Shown here: positions 36,701-45,057 of the stretch, piece after piece
How the letters are laid out: each line of letters starts with the position of its first letter
How positions within the stretch are numbered: the first letter of the stretch is position 1
Source of the DNA: Nematostella vectensis
Taxonomy: Eukaryota > Cnidaria > Anthozoa > Actiniaria > Edwardsiidae
Assembly: GCF_932526225.1 (NCBI RefSeq)
Contig: NC_064044.1
Span: forward strand, 8,730,801-8,794,800
Length of the DNA: 64,000 bases
Reading direction: 5' to 3'
Translations under genes and position numbers: made by a program
The notes under the pieces: model-generated
Told to the model about the DNA's origin: nothing
Databases searched by the model: none
What the model saw: the letters and a program-made list of their open reading frames with translations, nothing else

Positions 36701-39700
36701 TGCGACCTACATACTGACACCTGCGACCTGCACTATGGCACGCCCGACCTACATAATGATACGCCCTACCCAATCTATGGCATGTGTGATGCACAACCTG
36801 ACACGTACAATCGCCATCGTGGCATATGCGTTGTTTCCATTGACGTAGGCGTGTCCTGGACTGATCAGGAATCATTTGCAGAGAGACGCAGACTAATAGA
36901 TAGAGAACGCAAGCTGCGTCCCAGAGCAATGGAGACTTTAACTCAAAGAACACTTCGTCGCGAGAAGGAACGCCAGAGAATTAAAGAGCAAAGGCAGAAG
37001 TTCCTCAGTTCAAGCTTATCTGATGGGAATTGTAAATTGCAGCAACAGCTAGAGGCCTGTCGTATACAGCTGCGAGAAGCTCAGCGACGGCGACGCGCAA
37101 GAGTCAGGGCATTAGAAACAGAAGAACAGCGGAAGATGCGCTTAAGGGACTTGGCAAGGAAGGCAAAGGCACGGCGATGGCGTAGAGTGTCTGGCTCTTC
37201 ACCACATGCAAGTCTGCATGGCCAATCCTCGGGGGAGATAACTCACAGCAACACTGAAAGTTGGTCAGAGGGAAGTTCAAGGAAAAAAGAATTAGTGAAA
37301 AGTTTGCTAGGAAAATACCATGCTTGGAATTATGCAAAGAAAAGAATTAAGTCCCATCCTTTGAATATGCCTTCTGATTGTGCGCCTTCGGGGAGTACAG
37401 TTAACTCAGAGAAAAGGGTTTCCTCTTCAGGAGAGACTAAATTATCCGATTTGGGGTCAATAAGGTCTGATACTAACCTACATAGCATGGACTTAGCTAT
37501 ACAGTCAAATACAGTAGATGGTCTTAGTGCTCAGGCGAGTGGTGAAAACCAAAACTCGTACGCATTTAGCTGTTTCTCTTGTGAAATTCCCCAGAACAGT
37601 TTGCGAAGTGAATTGCCTGTCAACACAACTTTAACAACTCATCACCCTTCGTCTTTACATCGTTTGGAATCGCCACCTCATACTTATATGGTCAAGGGCC
37701 ATCAAGCTAGTTCAACATTCGCTTATCGGATGCCTGTTCCCACACCAGAAAAGCAGTACCCTTGGTTTTATAACCTAGGCAACAACAAACGTCACTACCC
37801 GAACGTCTTGACTCCACAAGATCTGTACACCTCAAAACGTCTTGACAACACAGATCCTGTTGATGCAGTGCTCGAAAGGCCATTCATTGATAATGAAGAC
37901 AATTATAAGGTCTCGTGCCAGAGACAGCAAAGGAACTCCCAGATGGTACATCGTCAGGGTCAAGTACCAAGTAAAAAGCTTAAATTCCATGAAGTGGTAT
38001 TTTCAAGTGGTCATCATCAATATAGAGAGGATTTCAAGAAGAAATGTTCTTATGCAACTAATTGTGTCACATCACCTCAAGGGTCGCCAACATCTCCAAG
38101 CTTGCTGTCTGTGTCAACTGAATCTCTAACGTCATTTCCTGCACCTACGGCATTGCCGGCGTCAGTCTCACAGACTGCACAGGTTATAGAATCGTTGTCC
38201 CACGTGGCTTCACAAGTTTCTAGGGATTGGCCTAGTCCTACCAGCAATGCCTGCTTACTGCCATCACCTTCTGAAAAAGAGGAAGGAATTCAGGAAGTAT
38301 CTTTGACGAAAGCTTCTGTGCATAAGAAATTTATTATTGTCAGCGAGCCACTGTCAAAGACCCCTGGTAACGAGAAAGAAACTATGGAAAGGTTCAAGAC
38401 ACCCGGAAACCAGGAAGGAATTCTTGAGTCTTTGATAAAGTCTCCTGAACACGGGAACGTATTTAGAAACGAGGAAGTATTTCTGGAGGTGCGAAAGACC
38501 CCTGGTACCCAAGGGGTGAATGTGTCTAAAATCACAGAAAACAATACAAAAGTTCTGGAGGTGCCAAAGGTTCCTGATAACAAAGAAGGAGTCCTGGGGG
38601 AGTATTTGACAAAGATCACTCGGTGTAAGAAAGGCATTTGTGTCGGAAAATCTTTGCTGAAGTCTTCTGAACACGGCCAAGTGGTCCTTGTTGGGCAGCC
38701 CATATTGAAATTGCCTATAAATAGGGAACTGAAAACTTTGAAACTGCCTCTATCAAAGTGTGCTGGAAATGAAAAAGGAATAGTCTGGCAATCCTTATCA
38801 AGTTCTGGACATGGTGACGGTTTGCAGGGGTCTAAGCAACCACTAGTTGACTTTAATAGAGGTATCCTAGTGGGGGACTATAAAAAGTGCTATCTGGGAC
38901 TTGTCGACGAGCTGCGAGGTATGGCTTATGCAGGTGAAAACCAAAAAATGTCAATGGTAAAACACTCGCAAAATAATGTAGTCAGTAGCTTGAACTGCAC
39001 CTCGACCAATTTACAGCCATTGGACTCAACTAAGGCATCTGTTAACCTTGGTTCATTGCCGTGTCTACCAAGCTCTACCGAGCAGGGCAATCCAGCATCA
39101 ACTGGGGCAGAGGATCCAGTTGCTGTATCTACTTTCAAAAGTCTTAACTCCAGTCAGTATTTGCAGGACACTAGATTATCTCAAACGTGTAATCCTGAGG
39201 ACAGAACTTCCCTCCAAAGTGCAGAAAGGGCAGGAGCTTCTTTTACTCAAGAATATCTTCATCGTGGCCTCCAAAACTATGGCAACAATTATGAGAGGCA
39301 TTCAACCCTGTCCTCTGGTTGCCTTCGTGGCCCCTTGACTGGAGAGCCTGTTTACCCGTTTGTTTTCCCAAGGTCCGCAGTGCCTGAGGATGAAGAGCTT
39401 CGAGTGGAGAGAAGAAGAACACAGATGAGAGAGGCTCAGAGAAGGAGACGTGCCCGACTGCGTGCCGGTGAAACAGAGCAGGCAAGATTGGGCAGGTTGC
39501 AGAGGGAAGCCAGGCTTGCGAGGGACCGCAGATACAGACGTTGTTCTGAGATGCCTGATACGGGCACTGTCTTGGAGCTAAGAGAAAATGATGATAAAAC
39601 CTAAAGGGGTTTTCGAGAGGATAAATAAATAACCAAAAAAAGCATGCTATTACAGAATAACATAACATAAAGCTTATAATGTTTAAGAGAAAACTCTAAG

Positions 39701-42700
39701 ACACTGGATTGAATTGTAAATGATGTTTAGGGTTTAAGTTGTTTTTGGTAAGTTACAGCATTCCATAAATATGTTAGAATGTTGTTGTAAATAATGTTAA
39801 ATTAAGTTATATTCTGCTAAAGTCATTATTTTTTGGTGACAACGTTTAAAAAAGTGTATAACACGAAAATAGATTAAAAGCAGAAGCAATAGAAACACCA
39901 CTGACAAGTTATAAGGTGTTATGCTATCTTGATTCGCCAAGATTTCCTCCTTAAGGTCATCAACAGTAGGTGAGGCAAATAAGAAAATGCATACTATTTG
40001 CAAGCAGCCATCGTTATATGCCAGTCTTATTTCCTTTCCCTTTTTAACTTTTGGAAGCCCGATTGAGTAGGTCCATCTTCTATACAACGAAGGACAAGAT
40101 TCCATTTCCCATCGTTCAGAAAATCTTTTTGCTTAAATTTCCAAATACCCCTTTGACATTCCAGCATCGAATCAGCATCTAATTTTCTGTAGATATTTTG
40201 AGGATATAGTGACACAGTACCTTCAGACCAGCGTGTAAAAAAAAAGCCCCATATGAACACTCATGACATTGATGGCGATGCCTTAATCCACTGACCACAA
40301 GACAGAGAAGTGGTGAACTGTTTTGCAGCACATCACAATATGGTTAACAAACAACTACGGTTTTGCTGGGCCAGCAATGCTAGCTGTGTTCGCCAGAAAT
40401 GTTTTGCTGCTTGAAAGGGGCTTAAAGATGCATTAAATCATACATCACCTGATCCAAATATCTGTTCCATCTTCTTGTTAGTAACATGAGATCATACATA
40501 TTGTATCATACACATATCACCCACACCCCTTCTGCACCTGTTGCCATCTTCTTGTGGTATAATGCAGCATCTTTGCTTATTTGCTAACTCCGTTAGTAAC
40601 ATTCTCATTTCAGCCCCACTTGCCCCTAAGGAGCTCATCATAGAGATGGACCACAACAAATACAAGTGTCAAGTACCTGGCTGCGACAAGTCGTTCCGTA
40701 AGGAAAGTGGTCTGGAGTATCACAAGAAATATTACCATACCGAAGGAGACAAGCCACTCAAGCGCAAGCGATCTTCTGGTTAGTCATTTAGAACTACAGT
40801 CAAAGCCTGATTTATCAATACTTAGATTGCAATAGTCTCTGTATGACACCTCGATTTGGGGTAAAACTAAAAGGACAATATATGGTGAATAGTCTTGATG
40901 TAGTTTTTCCGATATAATAAGTCCCTCATCATATCATTGTATACCAGTATCATTCCATTCTATGTTCCGGGAGTGGCTGAGTTTAAATATGTTTGCTAAG
41001 GATTAATTCCCAACAGCTTCCATGCGGTCAGATGGCACCCCAGAAACCTCCCCTGATGGGCCGCCCTATCTCGGCAAGCGGCGCTGCCATCGATCATCAG
41101 CCCCAGGCCAACTCACCTCTGAGTCCAACCCCTACCCCCCTGACTCAGAGGACTCTATGGATGGACCCCCTGGCCCCATGGAGCCAATCTCCATCAAGGT
41201 TGAACCGTCCGCCAAGGAGCCGCATGGCCGTGAGGTGGAGCTCGAGATAGAGCCTGGTACGGAGGCCGAGGCAATGTTCTTTGGGCCTGGAGAGAGTATG
41301 GATATTGATGAGGATGAGGATGAAGGTGACGTCATCAGGTGCCGATGTAATCTCTCCGAGGAGGGAGGCTTTATGATCCAGGTGAGTTTTTGGTCAGCGC
41401 ACATTTCCCTTATACGTATGCGCATATCTCAACTAGGCGGTGTTTTCTGATGGGCCCGTCAACCTTCTTGCGAGTAGATACAAAAATGTCTCAACAAGAA
41501 GTGGACCAGTAAAAGTTTGTACAGAGGAGGGTGTCAGAAGGCGCCTTTTGTTGTGTGCATTTTGGCCTTTAGAGAAGCAATTTTCCGTTTTGTTTTTTTT
41601 TGTTTTTTTTTTGTGTTTTTTTTTTTTGCACTTTCCTTTGGTCATGCAGTTTTCATTTATTTTTACCTAGTAAAATTGTGAACAGTCTCATATCCAGTTT
41701 TTGTTTAAGGAACTGCAGCTTAAAGCTGCATTGTCACCAGTTTACTTCCGGTCGATTACGTAACAATCTCCGATGATTTTTAACGGAAAATGCGAAAAAT
41801 ATTTCAAAATATTAAAAGCAAAGAAAGTGTGTTTATTGGAAGTTTCTTTGAGGATGTGATTGATAATTTGAAGCGGATGGCCTGTTTAATATCTAGGATT
41901 TTAATAGATTCTTTTGTCTTTTAACGGTTGAGGTTTCCGTCGGACCTCCGGAAGTAAACTGGTGACAATGCGGCTTTAACAGGAGTTTTAGTGCCCCTAT
42001 GTTTAGTTGTCCGCTTAGCCAATTTACAAAATACCCTGCTCTGGGGCCTCTGTGTTTCACTGCATTGTTTAGTGGGAATAACATTTGACTCGTGTTCTTT
42101 TGTTGTGTTTCAGTGTGAAAAGTGCCTTGCGTGTGGTTAGTTGTAATGCGTGAACATCAATTGACGCGTGTTTTTTTGTTGTGTTTCAGTGTGAAAAGTG
42201 CCTTGCGTGTGGTTAGTTGTAATGCGTGAACATCAATTGACGCGTGTTCTTTTGTTGTGTTTCAGTGTGAACAGTGCCTTGCGTGTGGTTAGTTGTAATG
42301 TGTGAACATCAATTGACGCGTGTTCTTTTGTTGTGTTTCAGTGTGAACAGTGCCTTGCGTGTGGTTAGTTGTAATGTGTGAACATCAATTGACGCGTGTT
42401 TTTTTGTTGTGTATCAGTGTGAACAGTGCCTTGCGTGTGGTTAGTTGTAATGTGTAAACATCAATTGACGCGTGTTTTTTTGTTGTGTTTCAGTGTGAAA
42501 AGTGCCTTGCGTGTGGTTAGTTGTAATGCGTGAACATCAATTGACGCGTGTTCTTTTGTTGTGTTTCAGTGTGAACAGTGCCTTGCGTGTGGTTAGTTGT
42601 AATGTGTGAACATCAATTGACGCGTGTTTTTTGTTGTGTATCAGTGTGAACAGTGCCTTGTGTGTGGTTAGTTGTAATGTGTGAACATCAATTGACGCGT

Positions 42701-45057
42701 GTTCTTTTGTTGTGTATCAGTGTGAACAGTGCCTTGCGTGTGGTTAGTCATAATGTGTGAACATCAATTGACGCGTGTTCTTTTGTTGTGTATCAGTGTG
42801 AACAGTGCCTTGCGTGTGGTTAGTCGTAATGTGTGAACATCAATTGACGCGTGTTCTTTTGTTGTGTTTAAGTGTGAACAGTGCCTAACGTGGCAGCACA
42901 GCGAATGCGTCGGTTTAACAGAGCTGACTGTACCCTCCAAGTACCTCTGTTACGTCTGCAGTAACCCTAAAGGTATTTCTACAGCTCTCCTTGGTAATCT
43001 GGATTCTGGCATCTAGGGTGAAGGGGAGGCTTTTAAAGGGACAGAGGGGGGGTAGGGCAATTGAGGAATTTCTTCTCTAAGGGGGGTAAAGTCTGATGCT
43101 TTGAATATACAAATCTTATGCATACTTTATTTTCAACAGGTTTAAGAAGACACGCAAAATACAGGGTAAGATCTCATTGTTACTATTAAAATATATCTTA
43201 ACAAATTACAGTACTACGCCAGGCACCTTTCAGCTGGAAAAATGATTTACGCAAGTCGAAGGCATTTGAAGGGGCATTGTTGCCACATGAATAATGTCTT
43301 ACAACAGAACGCAGCTAAGGATCCAAATTGATGCGTTTTGTAGAAGGAAAACAAGGAGAAAAGTCCTAAGAGTAGAGACACAAATCTAAACCAGGTTTCG
43401 AGGAGCCCAAAACCTAGAGGTCAGAGACACCTGTACTACAGATCAACTCGACTGTTAACCCAGCTAACATTGCTTATTATCCCCTGTCTCAGAATGACTT
43501 CGACTGGTTTAAGAAAGGTATTCTCGCCCACTTTTCGTACCTTCACGACACCCTCGCCCCTGAGTACAACAGTGAGCGTATCCTAGCAACACATGACGTC
43601 ATGGTGGATCTGCACTGTGTGGCCAGCGCTTTAGACAGTCTTCGCATACGTATTCATGTGTTACGGTAAGATATCTGAGGGATTTGAGATTGCGATTTAG
43701 CAATTCCATATTTACGTATAACTCTTGATTGCCCCCTCCTAGGAACAAAAAGCACCCTGATCTAATGCTTTGGCGGAAACCAGTCCCCAAAACAGACCAG
43801 CAGTCAGAGTGTGAGAGCTCCCCAGGTGCTAATACGGATCGTTTAGAATCTCCAGCCAGAACTACCCCACAGGCTTCAACACCTTATGGCACGTCCTTGC
43901 TGATGGTCAAGCCCGACACTCTTCCCAATGGTCTCGACGATCCACCCCGTCCTGCCTTATCAGCCTTGTGTCAAAATGGGGGGGTCTCGAATGAGAACAA
44001 CTCATCTTCAGCTATGAACGGCAAGGGACATGAAACTGACAGCGATGGCCTACCACACGGATCTGCGCCAAGGACGGAGGGAGTACCCACTGATGAGCAA
44101 GGGCCCGTTTCTGAAGAGGGTCTGGGACGAGGTGAGGAGGAAGCTATTTCGCCCCTTCCGCCTTTGGTCCCTGTTGGGGGGTCCATTCTGCAAGTGTTTT
44201 CATCCCCAAAGGAGAGTCCCGCTGATAAAGGTGGAGCGGATGATAAAGCAGTATTGGAAACGAGTCAAGACACTAGACTATCTCGGTTCTCGCCTAACCC
44301 TCTTGAGAACTCGGAGAGCTCAAAGGACTCTGAAAGCTTTAAAACCTCGGACGAAGGAACAGCCCACCCATCTAAAGAATCTAAAGAAACAGCGTCGGAG
44401 GATTCCTTAAATGTTAGAGTTTCCATAGATACCAGCGTTTCCATGGATACCAGCGTTGCTATGGAGACCGAGGAGGCATGTAGTCAGACGGCGATGATGA
44501 ATTTACTGGATGATATTGATGAGATGCACGCAGACCTTGAGACGCTAATGGACCAGATTGAGCGGCAAATTGAAGGTGATTTTCATCCTCAACCCTATCG
44601 TAATCATAAGAACCACTCACACATCAAGTCCATCCCCATCACCATTGTCTTTGCATGCACCACTATTTTCACCGTTTATTCTATTCTCCATCACATCGAT
44701 AATTCTGACTATCTGCCTTTCTGTCCGTTGCTTTCTGTCTATCGCCAACACCTGGCTTTCCAAGCGCGTATCTAGGGGCGCTCACACACCCTTTGGCGGC
44801 CTTTTTGCATGTGAATTGTAGGCTTGTATTGATGGGCTATTGAATTTGATATCAATACCCCCCCTCCATAAAAATGATTTCTCTGTGTCTGGTCTCTCTA
44901 GCTCCCCGCATATATATCTGCTTGGCATCTGACTTGCCTCTTTATCTTAGTTCTGGAAGGAATGAAAGAAGAATCGCGTTCTCCACCAAAACCCGACATG
45001 CGCAAACTTGTCAAGGATTTGGCGCGCATCAAGCGCCTTGCTATCCATGTGGGATGA
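18702..45057 (+). CDS. PHF20L1-like: PHF20/PHF20L1-like chromatin reader: tandem Tudor, C2H2 finger, PHD finger
   Basis: Nineteen exons join without a frame break: 18702-18784, 19905-20067, 25104-25188, 25543-25619, 25907-26085, 26273-26395, 30389-31929, 32981-33223, 33783-34168, 34544-34609, 34915-34936, 40614-40778, 41017-41381, 42873-42972, 43140-43165, 43344-43394, 43493-43665, 43743-44575, 44951-45057. They total 4788 bp, or 1595 residues; human PHF20 is about 1012. Tudor 1 (about residues 8-70, with IHFEGWNHRFDEW) and Tudor 2 (83-136, LAKWQDCKFYPAKI) should bind methyl-lysine marks. Exon 7 is Ser/Thr/Pro-rich and probably disordered. The C2H2 finger has C1008, C1013, H1026 and H1031. 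The PHD finger has C1153, C1155, C1167, C1170, H1175, C1178, C1192 and C1195. The C-terminal heptads (NLLDDIDEMHADLETLMDQI) look like a coiled coil. Known homologues act in the MOF-NSL histone acetyltransferase complex. The PHD-splitting intron holds the decoy acceptor array. Confidence 0.93.
19697..19710 (+). repeat. Poly-C run in intron 1 of the PHF20-like gene
   Basis: A short C homopolymer. Similar G/C runs occur near 11871, 17105, 28851, 35281, 43050, 51588, 53500, 58862 and 62552, many of them beside transposon relics. Confidence 0.6.
20313..20756. mobile_element. pogo/Tigger-like MITE, 444 bp
   Basis: Terminal inverted repeats are GAGTGGAACCTGGATTTTAC at the left and CAGTGGAACCTGGATTTTAC (complement of 20737-20756) at the right. 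TA lies on both sides (20311-20312 and 20757-20758), as expected for Tc1/mariner-pogo insertion. The interior repeats GATTTTACAAT-like motifs and has no transposase. It sits in intron 2 of the PHF20-like gene. Confidence 0.7.
21430..22107. mobile_element. TA-flanked non-autonomous DNA transposon, 678 bp
   Basis: The inverted ends TTTCCTGGCGTAT and TTTCCCGGCGTATAAT (complement of 22092-22107) are flanked by TA at 21428-21429 and 22108-22109. Subterminal GGGGTGCGGATTATACGC-like motifs occur near both ends. No transposase frame is visible. The ends resemble pogo-type elements; this is inference. Confidence 0.55.
22257..22512. mobile_element. TTAA-ended palindromic MITE, copy 1 (256 bp)
   Basis: It begins TTAAAGCCACATTGTCACC and ends with the complement of TTAAAGCTGCATTGTCACC. 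The body has paired ACTTCTGAGGTCCGACGG and GTTACGTAATCGACCGG segments shared with four other copies in this window (41720, 45433, 52654, 58459). Confidence 0.8.
22729..22830. mobile_element. Fragment related to the 20313-20756 pogo-like MITE
   Basis: AATGGAACCTGCGTTTTAC followed by AAATCGAGGT and TCAATTTTATGATA resembles one end of the 20313 element. No second end was found. Confidence 0.4.
26604..28081 (-). mobile_element. Degenerate piggyBac element, 1478 bp, with TTAA target duplications
   Basis: The ends are CCCTTTCACTA at 26604 and the complement of CCCTTTCACTATC at 28081, each abutting TTAA (26600-26603 and 28082-28085), the hallmark of piggyBac insertion. Subterminal GGCCGCTTTTGGCCG repeats lie near 28010-28065. 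It contains a broken transposase on the minus strand and sits in intron 6 of the PHF20-like gene, opposite to its transcription. Confidence 0.85.
26916..27876 (-). pseudogene. piggyBac transposase, frameshifted and 3'-truncated
   Basis: Two minus-strand frames overlap around 27535-27560. The upstream part (27876 down to about 27550) gives an acidic N-terminus with Ser/Glu runs. The downstream part (about 27560 down to 26916) gives the piggyBac DDE core start, including DERMIAFKGR (first catalytic Asp), FRQYMPAKPMKYGIKVWM and NGYVCNYKVYLG. A frameshift separates them. The later catalytic aspartates and C-terminal half are missing, because the frame stops before the left end of the element. It is therefore inactive. 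Confidence 0.85.
28082..29004. other. Intron 6 sequence between two piggyBac-type elements
   Basis: No coding signal. It holds a G/C-rich repeat at about 28780-28870 in which CCCCGGAATTTCCA occurs twice next to a poly-G run, probably a relic of another short element. Confidence 0.4.
29009..29988. mobile_element. TTAA-flanked piggyBac-like non-autonomous element, 980 bp
   Basis: The left end AACATTGACCCCTC follows TTAA (29005-29008). The right end is the complement of CCCATTGACTCCTGGC and precedes TTAA (29989-29992). The ends are imperfect inverted repeats, and no transposase is encoded. They differ from those of the 26604 element, suggesting a second family. Confidence 0.5.
31948..32123. mobile_element. 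MITE-like inverted repeat, 176 bp, beside the exon 7 donor
   Basis: 26-bp ends match at 24 positions. The left arm contains CCACTCACATACTA, and the right arm is the complement of TTCACTCACATACTA. The insertion starts only 19 bases after the 3' end of exon 7 of the PHF20-like gene. Confidence 0.65.
32145..32214. repeat. Hairpin, 16-bp perfect stem
   Basis: GTTTTCTATGAGTCAA at 32145-32160 pairs exactly with TTGACTCATAGAAAAC at 32199-32214 across a 38-nt loop. It is adjacent to the 31948 MITE and may be a nested element. Confidence 0.65.
32394..32770 (+). repeat. 55-bp tandem repeat, about five good copies plus degenerate edges
   Basis: Units begin TCTCAACAATG at 32456, 32511, 32566, 32621, 32676 and 32731. 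Each carries AACCAGTCTTTCACTGTATG and GAGGAGAGCTCTTTCAG. The spacing is a constant 55 bp. It lies in intron 7 of the PHF20-like gene. Confidence 0.9.
35842..35879 (+). promoter_or_regulatory. Probable promoter of the nested STPR-like gene: NRF1-like and E-box sites
   Basis: TGCGCATGCG (35842-35851) matches the NRF1 core, and CACGTG (35874-35879) is a palindromic E-box. The surrounding 35815-36010 is CpG-rich compared with the AT-rich intron around it. Together these suggest an internal promoter within the PHF20-like gene. Confidence 0.45.
35960..39604 (+). CDS. STPR-repeat-like basic protein encoded inside the PHF20-like gene
   Basis: The main exon is 36576-39604 (acceptor TTCCTTTTAG) and is open for about 1010 codons to TAA. 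A first exon starting at ATG 35960 and ending at 36032 (donor GTGATG) joins in phase and gives 1033 residues; the stronger donor at 36029 (GTAGGT) would not. Alternatively the PHF20-like exon ending at 34936 also joins in phase 1. Three Arg-rich STPR-like units occur: about residues 135-165 (RPRAMETLTQR), 190-225 (RRRRARVRALETEEQR) and 970-1020 (RRRRARLRAGETEQARLG). STPR repeats in FMBP-1 and ZNF821 bind DNA, so a nuclear DNA-binding role is inferred. Near the N-terminus a seven-residue DLH-x-x-T-x motif repeats three times. Residues about 600-800 carry degenerate K-x-PGN-x-EG repeats. No C2H2 finger is seen. The long frame and repeats support a real gene; the start is unsure. Confidence 0.7.
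39624..39629 (+). terminator. Candidate polyadenylation signal AATAAA of the STPR-like gene
   Basis: AATAAA about 20 bases after the stop codon at 39602-39604, consistent with 36576-39604 being a terminal exon. Confidence 0.45.
41720..41979. mobile_element. TTAA-ended palindromic MITE, copy 2 (260 bp)
   Basis: It begins TTAAAGCTGCATTGTCACC and ends with the complement of TTAAAGCCGCATTGTCACC, both ends followed inward by AGTTTACTTCCGG. It is one of the best-preserved copies and lies in the same PHF20-like intron as the decoy acceptor array. Confidence 0.85.
42091..42886 (+). repeat. 76-bp tandem array duplicating the 3' splice site of the PHD-finger exon
   Basis: Eleven units at a 76-bp period (one of 75) place the splice-acceptor AG at 42112, 42188, 42264, 42340, 42416, 42492, 42568, 42643, 42719, 42795 and finally 42871-42872. 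Each unit has a T/G-rich tract, TTTCAG or TATCAG, then TGTGAA(A/C)AGTGCCT, which is the first 14 bases of the PHD exon. In the ten upstream units the reading then gives CLACG and a TAG stop. Only the last unit runs into TWQHSEC. The last unit's acceptor reads TTTAAG instead of TTTCAG. Confidence 0.95.

Noticed and set aside
36465-36953. 162-codon minus-strand frame with repeated V-G-R-x-C-type units
   Set aside because: It is the antisense of the seven-residue DLH-type repeat in the STPR-like exon and has no splice or start support.
42091-42886. Regular repeats that could be mistaken for a CRISPR-like array
   Set aside because: The units are contiguous 76-bp tandem copies without unique spacers and lie in a eukaryotic intron.
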